Source: Rhabdophis nuchalis (Eukaryota > Chordata > Lepidosauria > Squamata > Natricidae). Taken from it: a stretch of DNA of 64,000 nucleotides. The notes beneath the pieces were generated by a model. That model was not told the origin of the DNA and did not search any database. It saw nothing but the letters and a program-made list of their open reading frames with translations. Shown in pieces: positions 46,049-58,140 of this stretch (within the stretch, counting starts at the first letter, position 1; each line of letters begins with the position of its first letter). The translations under genes and the position numbers were made by a program. The stretch is taken from contig CM077644.1 of NCBI GenBank assembly GCA_039707465.1, positions 221,731,962 through 221,795,961 of the forward strand, given 5' to 3'.

Positions 46049-46358
46049 CAGTGGTGAGTTTCAAATACCGTTCCAACCAGTACGGGTGGAACAGGGCCGC
46101 CACCGGCATCCTCATGGATGTGCACAGCACGTGCATGTGTCTTAGTGCCTCCGCGATGCTCTGCAACACTCCAGCTGCTCCGCGGAGCATTGTGCAGGTG
46201 CTGTATGCACCATGCGCCTTCACGGAAGCCTTTAAACACCGGTAAGGAGCACGGGCGGGCGGGTGGGCCCTCTGGAACACGTACCGGAATGGTATCTGTT
46301 GCTTCGGGCTGGCTCCTGTACACCCATATTGGGGCGTACCGCCTGCAACCCACCACTG
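46049..46358. mobile_element. hAT-type MITE, 310 bp, exact 8-bp duplication
   Basis: It begins CAGTGGTGAGTTTC and ends GCAACCCACCACTG, flanked by the exact duplication TCCTAGAG (46041-46048 and 46359-46366). Same family as 56218-56469 ('gcctccgcga', 'attggggcgtaccgcctgc'). Confidence 0.92.
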
Positions 46359-46366
46359 TCCTAGAG

Positions 46367-47362
46367 AAAGTGTATAGGGCTCTACATTTTCAAACTAGTA
46401 AGCCTTTTTAAACCTAATCAGTATGATTGTGTGTTGTAGAAGTTGATTTGACGATGTTAGTAACTGTGTTGTAGAAAGAGTCACTGAAGATTCCAAATAA
46501 CATTACCATTGTCTGACTTTCCATTAATTGGTGGGAAAATGTTTATAAATTAGCATACGGATAATATAGCAATTCCAAAAACCTGTTTTCAATATTTACT
46601 TTGTAGGAGGCAGCATCTCAGAAAAGAAATTTCTCAACTCTGTAGAATAGAGAGAAGTGATGCAACTTCTAGAAGAACATTTTCTATCTGCAGGACTGTT
46701 TATCTTTAAAAAAAATTTTTTTTTTTAAAGAATGGGTTGCCTGATTAATTGAAAACAGCTTTTCAGTTGGATGGTATTAAAATCATTAAACAATTAAATT
46801 ACACAGCTGCTTTGTTTAAAACAAAAGTTTGTTAAATAGAAGGAACAAAAGAGACAAGGTGCTTCACCAATTATGCAAATTATCTATGTTCAAATATGAA
46901 CTCAGCTTAATAGTTATTTCATGGTTCTATGAATTTTCTCCATCAGGACACTAAGCAGATCAGCAACCTCCCTATAGCAGTGAGATCTTGCCAGATGTAA
47001 CTGACAAATTATAAGTATATTTTTTGAAGTGACTATTATATTTATTGTGCTACTGATAGATCTCTGCAGGGCAGTGGGTGAAGGAAATTGCATGATGTGG
47101 GTCTCAAGAATTTATTCTACCAAAACAAAAACAAAAAACCAACCCATGACAAAACCTATATTTTTCCTTAGTTGATATGTCACATCTCTAGACAGTGTGA
47201 ATTATTCAGGGGCACACACACATTGGTGAACACACATTTAAAATAAAGGGAACTACTGAGATATTTTGGGTACATAAAATTGCAAACCTTTTGAGATCTG
47301 TGAATATAATGAATATTAAAGGCTATTTTAATTGACCTAGAATTTCTAATAGCATAGGGAAT
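46367..47362. other. Intron w3-w4, nothing recognised
   Basis: AT-rich sequence with a T run near 46720; no bounded element. Confidence 0.5.
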
Positions 47363-47367
47363 TCCTG

Positions 47368-47764
47368 TGTCAACTCAGAAGTGAACCTGGCTGGGGCCAT
47401 TTTAGATTCTTCAAGGCTGCCACAATGTGAAGATGGGATTGGGCGGGGGAACATAGTTAGATGGAGGTTTGGTAGCCAAAACAAAATAGTTTCCTGTGGG
47501 AACAAGGACATTCCAACAGGTGGCTGGAGAGAGGAGGAGTCCGGTTACTAGGTGACGAGCCAGCACCTTGATTGGACAATAAGACTGATTGCAGGGGGGA
47601 AAGGGGGAACTTTTGTTTTTTAATCATGTGAAAACCACCGGAACTTTCAGAGTCGGTTTTCACTAGTTTGTACCAATATGATATCTCTAATAAAACTGTT
47701 CTTTGAGGAATCTGCCTGACTTGAAGTTCGACTTTATATGGGGCTATTATTTGGAATCCTTATA
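47368..47764 (+). mobile_element. Solo LTR, 397 bp
   Basis: It is flanked by the exact 5-bp duplication TCCTG (47363-47367 and 47765-47769). The 3' half ('caatatgatatctctaataa', AATAAA signal, 'tttggaatccttata') is the same family as 7676-8094. The terminal CA has mutated to TA. No internal region is present. Confidence 0.8.
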
Positions 47765-48077
47765 TCCTGTACATGTATACTTTTAAAATCAAAGAATTAG
47801 AATCTAAAGGAAATCAGCTACAAAATCTGCTGCAAATCCATTTCTTTGATTGCAGATTGTGTGTCTTGTGGGCGGGAGATGGATGGTAGATATTTTTTAA
47901 AAGTTGCAACCTCCTCACAGAGTAAATAGTAATGGACAAATGATTACTCTCTGGGTGGCATCAGTTCAGCCTTTGGATATAAATGATCTGCTTCTAGGAA
48001 GTGGCAAGTGGAAGATACTAAAAAGAATGAGATTTTAGCTGTGATCCCATCCAAATTATCCTAATCTATAAAAAGAT

Positions 48078-48433
48078 GAGGGACACGGTGGCCCAGTGGC
48101 TAAGACGTTGAGCTTGTCGATCAGAAAGGTCAGCAGTTCAGTGGTTCAAATCCCAAGTGCTGCATAACGGAGTGAGCTCCCATTACTTGTCCCAGCTTCT
48201 GCCAACCTAGCAGTTCTAAAGCATGCAAAAATGCAAGCAGAAAAATAGAAACCACCTTTGGTGGGAAGGTAAAAGCGTTCCGTGCGCCTTCGGCGTTTAG
48301 TCATGCCAGCTACATGACCACAGAGACATCTGTGGACAGCGTTGGCTCTTTGGCTTTGAAATGGAGATGATCACCACTCCCTAGAGTCAGGAACAACTAG
48401 CACATATGTACAAGGGGAACCTTTACCTTTATC
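48078..48433 (+). mobile_element. Sauria-type SINE, full length
   Basis: It runs from 'cggtggcccagtggctaaga' (A box) and 'ggttcaaatccc' (B box) through 'gagctcccattacttgtccc' to the tail 'ggggaacctttaccttta'. It is the clearest copy in the window. Confidence 0.94.
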
Positions 48434-49113
48434 AAAGGATGAGAGGACCACTCCAATTTGGGATGCAGAAGTGACATTACATCACTTCTCTAATACTGCT
48501 AATATTTATTTTCTTTGGAAACAAAATCAGAGAAATATTCACCAAATCAGAAAAGAGCAGATGGAGGTGCTTCTTACTTCCCATCCATCCCAAATATACT
48601 ATTCTTCTTCATTCTGCAGGTACTTCCCTGGTTTGATCAAATGGATATAAACTGCCACATTCTCATATAGCAATTTCAGGATATGTCAAGGAATGAGACT
48701 CTATTTTACAAAGAGAATGGCAGTGCTTTTATCATATATATATAAGGAAGAGACCTCTTGGCAATCCTCAAAACTGTTCAGAAATGAACACAACTACCAA
48801 TCACTCCCATTACGCTTTCTTTTTAAAAAAAAAATCCAACAGACTAAGTGGACTATATTCCTAAGTCGACTATATTCCTTCCTTATTCCAAGACCTGGGA
48901 GGCCTTGGGAGCAAAAAACAAACAAACCCAAAATTAATTGCTAGCAGAACCCACGGCAAAAAGTTTTTTTTAAAAATCCTGAGTTTGTTGGGAAAAAATA
49001 GTTAGTCATCATGCTTGTGCTGAAAGTAATGTGAGAAGATTTCACTAAACCGTATAGCAAAACTCTCTTCTTTGACAAAGCAACAAGGTACATGTTTTAC
49101 CACTTCCTCCTAC
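48434..49113. other. Intron 3' of exon w3, nothing recognised
   Basis: No exon or bounded element. Confidence 0.5.
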
Positions 49114-49239
49114 CTGCGCAATGTAGAAAAGATGTGCAGGGGAGATTTCACTTTCTTTTCTGACAGTTTTTTGTTGTGCGTACTGTTTGATTTTTCTTTG
49201 CCATTTTTCCACTGCTGTGTAACAAATGTTTGCATAATT
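49114..49239 (-). CDS. PARP8: PARP8 exon w3 (126 bp)
   Basis: The acceptor is ttttgcag and the donor gtagga. The first base completes Lys, and reading continues IMQTFVTQQWKNGKEKSN, then KKLSEKKVKSPLHIFSTLR. The last two bases (AG) form Arg with the first base of w4. The product is basic and Lys-rich and leads into the low-complexity, Ser-rich insert of w4. Another frame across this segment is also open and looks protein-like, but only the frame used here joins both neighbouring exons. Confidence 0.92.
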
Positions 49240-50360
49240 CTGCAAAATATGAAACAAACAACTACTCTGGGAATCTGGGCGGGATAGAACAATCAACCAA
49301 TCAATCAATGCAGTGCATGCATACCTTACCCAGAATGGAAATTTAAGTCTGAAGTGTCAATGGGAACCCTGGAAATCTATGTTCTGTTTCAACCTGGATT
49401 TGGTTGATTGACTGAAATGCTCTCACGCTTATGCTTTCTTAGCAACAGCTATCTTTAGCTTTTATATTAGAAGCTGGTATAAAAGTCTAATATATCAGAA
49501 GCTCTTTTAACGCATGTATTGTATGCTCAAAGCTATCTGCACCTCTTTCAGCAGTTGAAAAAAAAAAGAATACAGAAAGGAGGATGCAACATGCATTGTA
49601 GTCCATTTAATCACCCTTAATTTATCTTCCATACTGCTGAATACAATCTATGGATAGCATTCAATCTACAATCTATGGATAGCATGCAAATGATAAGGAA
49701 TGGATTTTTCACTTTCTAATCTATTCTGCAGAATATCAGTATACTGATATTGCCTACAGCTTTCCATTCAAATCTTCCCAGTTAAAATATCTGAAACCTC
49801 CACTCCAAAAAGCAACCAGTTTTGCTTACAGTTTTAGGTGTATAAATAAGGCAGGATTCAGATTTTCTTTTCTGTCTAAAGCATAAAATTCATAAATTTA
49901 TCTCAAAGTGGCCTAAAAGTCTTGGCTTCTTAAATTTTTCAAGAAACTAACTTTAAGAAATGCAATTGAGGAATTGATGATTTAGCTTTTGGGTTTGTTC
50001 ATGTCCAATACATTTATATAAGATTGACCTTAAATATCCATTCATAAATTCTGAGAAAACAAAAAAAGACAAATTATTTCAATTTGTTACAGACATGCAA
50101 GGCATTGTAATAGTCAATGGTAACTATTGTTAATACAGTTTATCTAAGTGGGAGAAACTGCCAAAAAAAAGGGTTTTTACATAGATTATAAAACAAAATT
50201 GAAAGTCTAGATGCATTTTAAGAGTTGTCACAAACAATGCTAGAGTTGTTAATAATTCAGAGTGCATTTGCTAGAAAATACTGTAGCCAGAAAAAATACT
50301 TGCAACTAGAAGCAAATATTTATGCATAACACATTTATACCTCTCTTTGGGAAAACTTAC
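49240..50360. other. Intron w2-w3 (1,121 bp), nothing recognised
   Basis: The shortest intron without a visible transposon; AT-rich. Confidence 0.6.
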
Positions 50361-50427
50361 TTCTTTAGCTGATGCCCCAGTCCAAATCTTTCTTTAGTAG
50401 AGATCTGAAATACATCAATGGTGGGCA
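50361..50427 (-). CDS. PARP8: PARP8 exon w2 (67 bp)
   Basis: The acceptor is tcgacag and the donor gtaagt. The split codon with w1 (G + TG) gives Val, so the junction reads NGP-VPTIDVFQ. The exon continues ISTKERFGLGHQLKK and ends with two bases (AA) of a Lys codon finished by w3. The KERFGLGHQLKK stretch is shared by PARP6 and PARP8. At 67 bp it is easily missed by gene finders. It was placed by phase continuity with both neighbours. Confidence 0.92.
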
Positions 50428-51300
50428 CTGTCGAATAAAAGATATTGTTGAAAAAATAGGGTCAACAACATGGTTTAAAGGTCATCATCAATTGTACTTT
50501 ATGCTATAGTTGGGCAATCAAGAGTTCTAAAATGCATGAGGTGCTCCAATCCCCATTCAAAGATATCCAGAGCACTCCAAGATTATAGTTCTAAATTTGG
50601 CAGCAAAAATATATATTTTCAGTGGAACTTTTACTCTTTTTGGAGGGAGGAAGAGAGAGAAGAGGAAGGATAAATTAAGTCTCTGCAAGGCAAAACATTC
50701 TTTTCCATTCTAAACTCCTGCTGAGCCAAATACTGAAAATCTTTCAACCTCGCCCTTCTGATAAAATTGCTATATCATCAGAGACATTTCCCCCATTGCT
50801 CTCAGAAGCTGTTAAAAAAGCAACAACAACAACAAAACCCTAAATCCTGTAATGTTTTCCTACTGCTGTTATATGAGCAGAATGAGGTACTAGTTACAAT
50901 TAAGGTACTAGTTACAATTAAGGTAACGGATGTATTAGAAAAAACCCAATCAGCTGTTCATTACAATGGATTAAAAAGAGCTTCCTGTTGTAGCTTCCAT
51001 GCTAGCAACCATTTTCCAGTGGTAAACACAGTATATCTAGACAACTATGAATAGTAACCTCTGGAACTGATTAGAGTTGCTCAATTGAACTACATTCAGG
51101 CAGGTGCTGATTTCATACCCATTCCAATTACATGAGAAACTACAATTCCCACAATCTTAGTGCTCATAAAGCAATACCTCCTCTTCCGCAATACCTATCA
51201 CTGCTTCTATCAGTAGGATAAAGCTTAATTTGCAATGATGTGTCCAACTCAAATGTGCTACTGAAACCAACCAAATTATTCTAGGTTGAAATTTTGGTCA
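50428..51300. other. Intron, nothing recognised
   Basis: A short direct repeat 'aaggtactagttacaatt' lies at about 50885-50922. No bounded element. Confidence 0.5.
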
Positions 51301-51319
51301 TAACTGGAATTCAATTGTC

Positions 51320-51500
51320 CCAAAAGTGCTTGTTCAAGAGGCAACTGGACTTTCTGGTTTTTCTTTGAAGACGTTTCGCTTCTCATCCAAGAGACTTCTT
51401 GAATGAAGTTTGGATGAGAAGCAAAAATGTCTTCCAAAAAAACCCAGAAAGTTCAGTTGCCTCTTGAAAAAGCACCTTTGGGACAACCATGACCTGGATG
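51320..51500. mobile_element. Fold-back relic of a Penelope-like element
   Basis: The arms 'aagaggcaactggactttct' and 'agaaagttcagttgcctctt' face each other around a centre near 51403. The minus strand keeps GAAACGTC after a 'tggatgagaagc' stem, the end structure of Penelope-like elements as I recall it. Confidence 0.55.
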
Positions 51501-51633
51501 GCTGAGAAACTCCATAGACAGAGACACAAATGATGATACAGAAGAACTTGATTTTAAAAGCAAAACCTTTGCCAGACCAATCCTCAAATGCAGCTCTTCT
51601 GCCTGGAATTCACACTGTACATCAGACATTTAC

Positions 51634-51892
51634 GTTTACGTTTATTTAAATATACCGCCCTATCTCCCTTGCGAGACTCAGGGCGGTGAACAGGCAATTA
51701 TAAAACATAAAACATCAGGTACAATAAATATAATAAAAACAGATTAAACAAAAACCTCCTCTAAAAAGTCCCTAATAAAACCCAATTGATAAAACAAATT
51801 TAAAAGCTATGCCAGGCCGGCCGCATGAAATAGATGAGTTTTTAAGGGCCCGGCGGAAGAGGCGCAGGTCCGTGGTTGTGCGCAGACATTAA
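51634..51892 (-). mobile_element. L2-type LINE 3' end, antisense
   Basis: It has the 'accgccctatctcccttgcg' 3' motif and a remnant of the coding end (revcomp 'acctgcgcctcttccgcc'); 5'-truncated. Confidence 0.82.
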
Positions 51893-52167
51893 TACAATCG
51901 AGCTGGTCCAGAGGCATTTCACGAGAAGAGTACTCCACTTCTCTGTTAACAATAGAATACCTTATGCCACATGGCTTGACATTTTGGCCTTGGACAACCT
52001 TGAACTACGCAGCCTACGGCCTGACCTAAGCATAGTACACAAAATTGTCTGCTACAATGTCCTATCTGTCAACGACTACTTCAGCTTCAACCACAATAAT
52101 ACATGGGCAAACAATAGATACAAACTCAATCGCTCCAAACGCGATTGCAGAATACGAGTTCAGCAAT
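51880..52167 (+). pseudogene. Non-LTR reverse transcriptase C-terminal fragment
   Basis: The frame reads NTIELVQRHFTRRVLHFS, then TWLDILALDNLELRSLRPDL and IVHKIVCYNVLSVNDYF, a layout (VQRxFTxR ... LxLxxLELRRxxxDL) typical of the C-terminal end of several non-LTR LINE proteins. It is from a different family than the L2 copies and has no polymerase core here. Confidence 0.7.
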
Positions 52168-52753
52168 AGAGTAATAGTATTTTAACCTGAACTCCATATA
52201 GGATTGTCCAAGCAGCTCATTTGTCCATTCACCTTACTGGTTTTTTTCCCGCCACATTCGAATCAGATCCTCTTTTTACTCAAGAGTTTTATTTATTTTG
52301 CTGACTATACCTTTCTCTTCGTACTTGGACAAAACCCTGCCTGCCTGAGATCTTTGCTTGATGCAGAATAAAGCAGACTTCTGCTTGCATTTCTCCAAAG
52401 CCTTTTTCAAGACCATTCCTATTTTACCAATATGGAACTGGGGATGGGGCAATTGCTTTTTGGACCTGTGACAAGTTATGGAGAAGGAAAGAAAATAGTT
52501 AGCATTGTTTTTTGGTTTTTTTTGCATTGTTCTTGCCACCCTCTGAACATTTCTGCAAGACAAAAACTTTTTCCTGTTCTCAAGCAATCATAGGGCTTGG
52601 AAGAGAAGTGGGGATATTTATTCCCTTGGAGATAAAGTGATACGATACCAACTGAGAAAAAGAGAGCAGCTTGGTTAGTGAATCAGCCTATTCAGTGATG
52701 GCAAGTTAGGGAAGAATGGTTTCTATGAATGAGGGCAAATATATGTGTACCAA

Positions 52754-53362
52754 TGTTGCAGGATCTAGTCTCGGTGGGTGGGGCAGGTGGCAGACTCAGA
52801 CAGTGAGAAGTTGGGGAGGAACATGGACCAGTCCTGGAGTCTGGGAAGACTGATGAGGCAGAGATGGGGCCAGGGCTGTCTGACAGTTATCAGCTGCCTT
52901 TGGAGTCAGAGATCAGTGGGGCAGAAAAACAGCTGGAGCCTTTTCTCAATGTGTGCATGCGCAGAACTGCTAGGATAAGGGAACATTTAAGGAATAAGGG
53001 CTGACTCAGGGGTAAAGGCATAGGTGGACAGTGAATGGCCCTTCCCATAGGGAACAAAGAGGAGCAAAAGGGGAGTGGAATTTGCAGGAAACAATTAATT
53101 CGCTTATTCAGTATGAAGATTTGTTTGTGACTCTCAGAGACTCCTTACCAAATATTTTCTTGTATAGCATTGCATTTGGAAGATATCGGCCTGGCAGCTC
53201 TCCAAGCCTGATAAGGTCTGTGGTTATAAATTCACCCTTGAAAGACTGTTTGCCGGGACTTTGCTGGATGTGAATGAGAGGAATTCACATTAGCTTAATA
53301 AAAAGGGGTTTTGTCAGGAGAAGGAGTCTGCTTCGTGATTTTGTGAAGCCTAGGTCAGAACA
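52754..53362 (+). mobile_element. Possible solo LTR, 609 bp
   Basis: It starts TGTTGCAGGATC, ends GGTCAGAACA and has an AATAAA-like signal at about 53292 followed by a T/G-rich stretch. The 5-bp flanks (ACCAA and CTGGG) do not match, so the call rests on the ends and layout only. Confidence 0.4.
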
Positions 53363-53371
53363 CTGGGTTGG

Positions 53372-53555
53372 TCACTTGGACCAGAGCTTTAATCTTCTGA
53401 GCTTTTGCACGCATGCTGGAGCCCATCCTCATGAGCTTTCTCTCACTAGAATATGTCACAAATTCTGGTGACAAAGAAGTTCCCCGAGGATGGGCTCCAC
53501 CATGAATCTGAAACATCAGAAGACTAAACTTCTGGTTCTGGTGGCATGATCTGTA
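53372..53555. mobile_element. Fold-back relic of a Penelope-like element with hammerhead-like core
   Basis: 'tggagcccatcctc' (53418-53430) and 'gaggatgggctcca' (53486-53499) are inverted copies, with further pairing ('aatcttctga' and 'tcagaagact'). The plus strand reads CCGAGGA...GAAAC, a worn form of the hammerhead core. Confidence 0.5.
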
Positions 53556-53561
53556 CATCTT

Positions 53562-55629
53562 ACCATTCAGTATTTCAACTCTGCTACTGGATACAATTCA
53601 AAATCCGCAATTATGGGGTAGAAGAAAACATCTGCAAGTTATGTAAATGTTGCAGATTCCAAACATTGGAATAGTTTCATATCCTTTCGCTGAGTAAGGA
53701 GTTAAATGAAACAAGAACATGGTGCGTGTGGCGACTGCCATTTTTAGTAGTTGGCAGGTTTGTACTTTTTGTGCCTATCGGATATATCTGACATTGGACC
53801 TTGTAGAATTTTATTCAAGCCTTACTTGGCAATAAATGAGTTTGACTTGCAGGGACATTGCCTGAAAACCTAATGTAGCTGTTGGAGAAATGAAAGCAAA
53901 GAGAGCAGAGAATACAGAAAGAGAGATAACAATGCATAAAGGCAATGCATAATTTATAAAACAGGCCATCTGAAGCAGAAACTTTTTGCTATCCTTTTAT
54001 GAGTATTTCATTGCCCATTTATGGTGTGAGAGTGTATTATTAAAACTGGAAAAAGTAATAAAGAAAAAAAGAGCCCCTGGTTTGTTTTTAAGAAAAAGAA
54101 GACAATTCCTTTGGTGGTGAAGTATTAATACTGCTAGAGAGAATTATAAATCTGGGCTGAAAACAGTCTTAGGAAATTATAAAGTTTTAGGAAAGTATAA
54201 AGTTTCTAAAAGGAAAAAGGTTAAATGAGCTGGTGTTATGGAAGTCCTCTTTCTGAATACTTTTAAGGCTACTATTGTATTTTTATGCATATGTTTTTCA
54301 AATGTCTATATTTGTGCAATAAAGTATGTTAAAGTATGTTATATAACAATGGCATATATATGTTATATAACTATGTGCATGACCATGGTGATAACAATGA
54401 GCTCTTGTCCCTTGGAAAAAGTCTCCAAATTATGAAAACAAGAGATAGGTTAGATTTATCATAAGAACACAGCTGATTTCTTTAATACAAGGGGGTTTTG
54501 TTTGGAAATCAAAACTAGATACTTTTAGAGAAGCTCAGCACTGATGTAAACAAAATCAACCTTCAAGGTTACATTTCAAAAGTACTTGCATTAGTATAAT
54601 TAGATACTGCAAATTATAACAGCTGGTTTAGAAAATTTTAAAAAACGAAAATTATTAAAAGCAGAAGGAACCATTTTATCAACTTACAGAACCAATTATG
54701 ATACTGAAATTTTGGTTTACTGCAATTAAAATAAGAGCCTATCAAAATGTAAAACTGAGTGAAGAACAGTCCCCTATAAAAGGCTTATAATGACTTTTAT
54801 CTCAGCAAATATTTAAAGTGTTATTTAATTGGACCTAGTTTACTGAATCCCTAATGCCATATGCTGCTATTAATAGAGAACTATAATTTTCTCTATTCTT
54901 TTTTTCTCCCTTGCAGTATTAATATTTATAAATATATTTGTATACAAGCATTATTTGCATTCTTAATTGCTTGGCTACAATCCAAATCACCATAACAGCA
55001 ACTGGAATAATCATAAAAGGAAAGAAAATACTAGGTGGTTATATGCAGCCTTTTTGAAGTTTTGTTGTTGTTAAGGGGCAGTAACAAAAAACACAATCAT
55101 TTTTGCTGGAATATCTAGTGATTAACTCTAATTTCTGCCTCAAGTAATCATACCATACTAATTGGACAAATTACTTGCAGCCTCAGATGATCTAATGTTA
55201 TAAATTAACTTGCAATAATTTAATATATACCATCATAAGTGAATTATTTAGTAAAAATGAAAATGATTAGTCAAATCTATATAACCAATTTCCAAACTGA
55301 CTCATGGCAATAGACTAACAGATGACCTTGAGACAAGTTGACTTCTAATTACTGTATCCATGATCTCTTGGCAGGATCTATTTGCTGTCTTCAGGAAGGG
55401 TTTCTTTTGGGTTTTGTTTTAATTTCCAAATCTAAATCCATTGCTCTAGAATTTTCATCTGAGCACTAACCAGAGTCAATCTTTATTAACTTCCAAGATC
55501 AGTGAAGGTCTATAAAGATCTTACTGAGCAGTAAGACTACCAGAAAATATCAAGCAGTTGATTAGACTGAGAAAATGAACTATGTCTTGGAAACAGGCAG
55601 CCACATTTGTGTGAACAGGCCATTTAGCC
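53562..55629. other. AT-rich intron, nothing recognised
   Basis: About 2 kb of intron w1-w2 with A/T runs. A run of TATATAAC and similar short words lies near 54340-54372. No exon or bounded element. Confidence 0.55.
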
Positions 55630-56018
55630 CAGGGATGGGCTTCAAAAATTGCAGCAACAGGTTTGCTGGGTGGGCGTGGCCTAGTTGGCCTCCTGCACGC
55701 ATTTTTCACCCTCCCCAGGCTCCGGAAGCTTTCCTCGAGCCTCTGGAAGGATGAAAACTGCTTCCCCAGGCTCCAGAGGCTCTCCAGAAACAGGCCCATT
55801 TCTGGATTTCAGGAACCTCTGGTAGGACAGTTTCCCCTCCCCCCTCCTTGAGCCTCCATGCGAGTCCTGCACTTATCTGGCATGATGAATGGGCCACGTG
55901 GAGACTCTGGGAGGGGAGGGGCAGGCGGGGGCGGGGTAGGAATGGCCAACCAGGTGTGGAATTTGGAGGTTTGCTAGAGGACCGCCCAACTCATGCTAAC
56001 TCCTAACAGCCCATCCCA
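55630..56018. mobile_element. hAT-like MITE, worn
   Basis: 'cagggatgggcttcaaa' and 'cagcccatccca' are plausible inverted ends with 'gctgggtgggcgtggcc' and G/C-rich subterminal parts. No target duplication was found. Confidence 0.5.
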
Positions 56019-56217
56019 ATGTAGTCCCCAGAACTTACAGTACTTACTTAGTTACTTAGTTTACTTACATGCCACTTTAATCCAAAAGGATTATGGGTGG
56101 TTTACATTCCCCTCTTACAAGTCAGAGTAAACCATCAAAACAATTTACATTTGGAACTGTAACTATAGCTATGGACCAAGCATCAAACAAACTCCTTAGT
56201 CTTGCATGCCAATATTC

Positions 56218-56469
56218 CAGTGGTGGGTTCTAGATCCGTCCACATGGACGAGCACAGCAAGTGTCTTACCAACCAGTGACGCCTCCGCGAGCCTCTGTGA
56301 TGCTCCGGCTGCTTGGCAGAGCAATGCACAGGTGCTGTATGCTGTATGCACCGTGCACGGAAGCACCAGCCGGCAGGCTCTCTGGAGCACCGTACCAGAA
56401 GAGTACCCTGTGCTCTGGGCAGGCTCCGGTACGCCCGTATTGGGGCGTACCGCCTGCAACCCACCACTG
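56218..56469. mobile_element. hAT-type MITE, 252 bp
   Basis: The ends CAGTGGTGGGTTCTAG and GCAACCCACCACTG are flanked by CAATATTC and CAATGTTC (seven of eight). Same family as 46049-46358. Confidence 0.9.
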
Positions 56470-56477
56470 CAATGTTC

Positions 56478-57508
56478 CAATATAGCAGTCTGCTCAGTTC
56501 CCAATTTCTAGAGATCAACTCTATTTCCAAATCTTTAGTGTTCAAAATAGTATGTGTGCTGGCAGATATATTTAATTGTGGCTGCAGCAGGGCTCAGACA
56601 AACTGGGAAGCCTAAATCTCTTGGCATAACCTGCTGCCAAAGATATTCCAAGGCTTGACACCATCTGGCAGAAGGCCACCCCATCCCTTTTTGTAAATCT
56701 CTCTTGTCCTCTGTCTGCTGCAAATTTGTTGACAAGTTCTTTGCAAGTTCCTGGAACGTCTTCATCTAAGCTGGATGGCCCATGCACTGCTGCTAATTCA
56801 GGCTGCTACCCGTGTTGCCCAAGCTCTGAACAACATCTCAGGAACACCCAACATCATCACCCATCCAGTCCATGTCTTCAAGCATTTTCCACACTTCAAG
56901 TGGTCCAGATCTCAATCAATCTTCTCTTTTCCTTTCTTCTTCTGCCATCCAATATATATGAAGCCCTCAAAAATCTCTCATAATTTCTTCATTTCCCATT
57001 GCATCCAATCTGATCCAGTAACTTTTACTGCACTTTCATTTCCCTTTCAATAATTTTCACTATTCTGCTTTGTCTAGTTTCCAACGCTCCTTATTACTGA
57101 GCTCAAAGAATGTTTTACTTTTAGATAACTAATATTTTTAGCATACTAAGAAATATTGGATATCACTTAAGCTGAAGTTATGTATAATGGAAAGCACAGC
57201 TTGCAGTCACATAAGCACCCTGATTATTATTTTGTTTTGCATCTTCTCTTCTAGGATGGTGTGAAGTTTAAACAAAAGGACTTGGATGGGAGGGAGACAT
57301 AGATTCGATTTATGTAACACCTGGACCACTTTCACTCTCAGCCAACCTACTTCACAGGCTATCATTGTGGGGATAATATAAGGAGAGAACCTATGGAAAC
57401 CTTCTTAAGCTCTTATAGGAATGGAGGGATATGAATAAGATATTTATGTACTGGCTGTACATTTATACCAATATTTACTTTAAAAGCGAACAAACAATAA
57501 TGATCAGG
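56478..57508. other. Intron, nothing recognised
   Basis: There is a moderately C-rich stretch near 56600-57060 with open frames on both strands. No known family was recognised. Confidence 0.45.
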
Positions 57509-57510
57509 AA

Positions 57511-57872
57511 GACAGTCCTGCATCAAATAATCGTTGACTTACAACTATTGGTTTAGTGACCATTCAAAATTACAGTACTGAGCTTATGACTGTTTTTCAC
57601 ACTTATGACCATTGCAGCATCCCTGTGGCCATGTGATCAAAATTCAGACGCTTGGCAACTGATTCATATTTATGACAGTTGCAGTGTCCAGGGTCATGTG
57701 ATCAGTCAATGGGGAAGCCAGATTAACCTAACAACTGTTTTACTAATTTAACAACTGGAGTTATTCACTTAGCAAGGGTGGCAAGAATGGTCATGAAATG
57801 GGGCAAAACTCGTGCTTAGCAATAGAAATTTTGGGGTCCATTGTGGTCATAAGTCAGGACTTTCTGTAATGA
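57511..57872. mobile_element. Tc1/mariner-like MITE
   Basis: 'cgttgacttacaactattgg' at the left and 'cattgtggtcataagtcagg' at the right are the family's inverted ends, with 'ccatgtgatcaaaattcaga' inside. Closest to 8360-8701. Confidence 0.7.
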
Positions 57873-57999
57873 TCAAAAAAGAGAATAAAACCTGCAAGTT
57901 TTTTTTTAAAACACGGAATGCAATAATTTAGGCAGCTGATATAATCAAGGCAAATAAAGGCATTAACATTCCTCCAAAAGCTCTTCACCACGTTAGTTG

Positions 58000-58140
58000 T
58001 TTATCTGAGATGATATAGGTTCTCCTGCTTGAGCAGGGGGCTGGACTAGAAGCCCTCCAAGGTCCCTTTATTCTGTTCTATATTCTGTTCTGTTCTGTTC
58101 TATCCCTATCCCTATTTATTTTCTATTCCTGTTCCTATTA
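58000..58140 (+). mobile_element. CR1-type LINE 3' tip with (TTCTG)n-like tail
   Basis: 'gggctggactagaagccctc' followed by 'caaggtcccttta' is the CR1 3' UTR end, followed by TTCTG/TTCTA repeats to about 58140. Confidence 0.8.

Noticed and set aside
49114..49239. An alternative frame across exon w3 that is also open
   Set aside because: It does not join in phase to exons w2 and w4 and does not match PARP8.
52754..53362. Firm call of a solo LTR
   Set aside because: Ends and polyadenylation signal fit, but the 5-bp flanks do not match, so it is kept only as a low-confidence feature.
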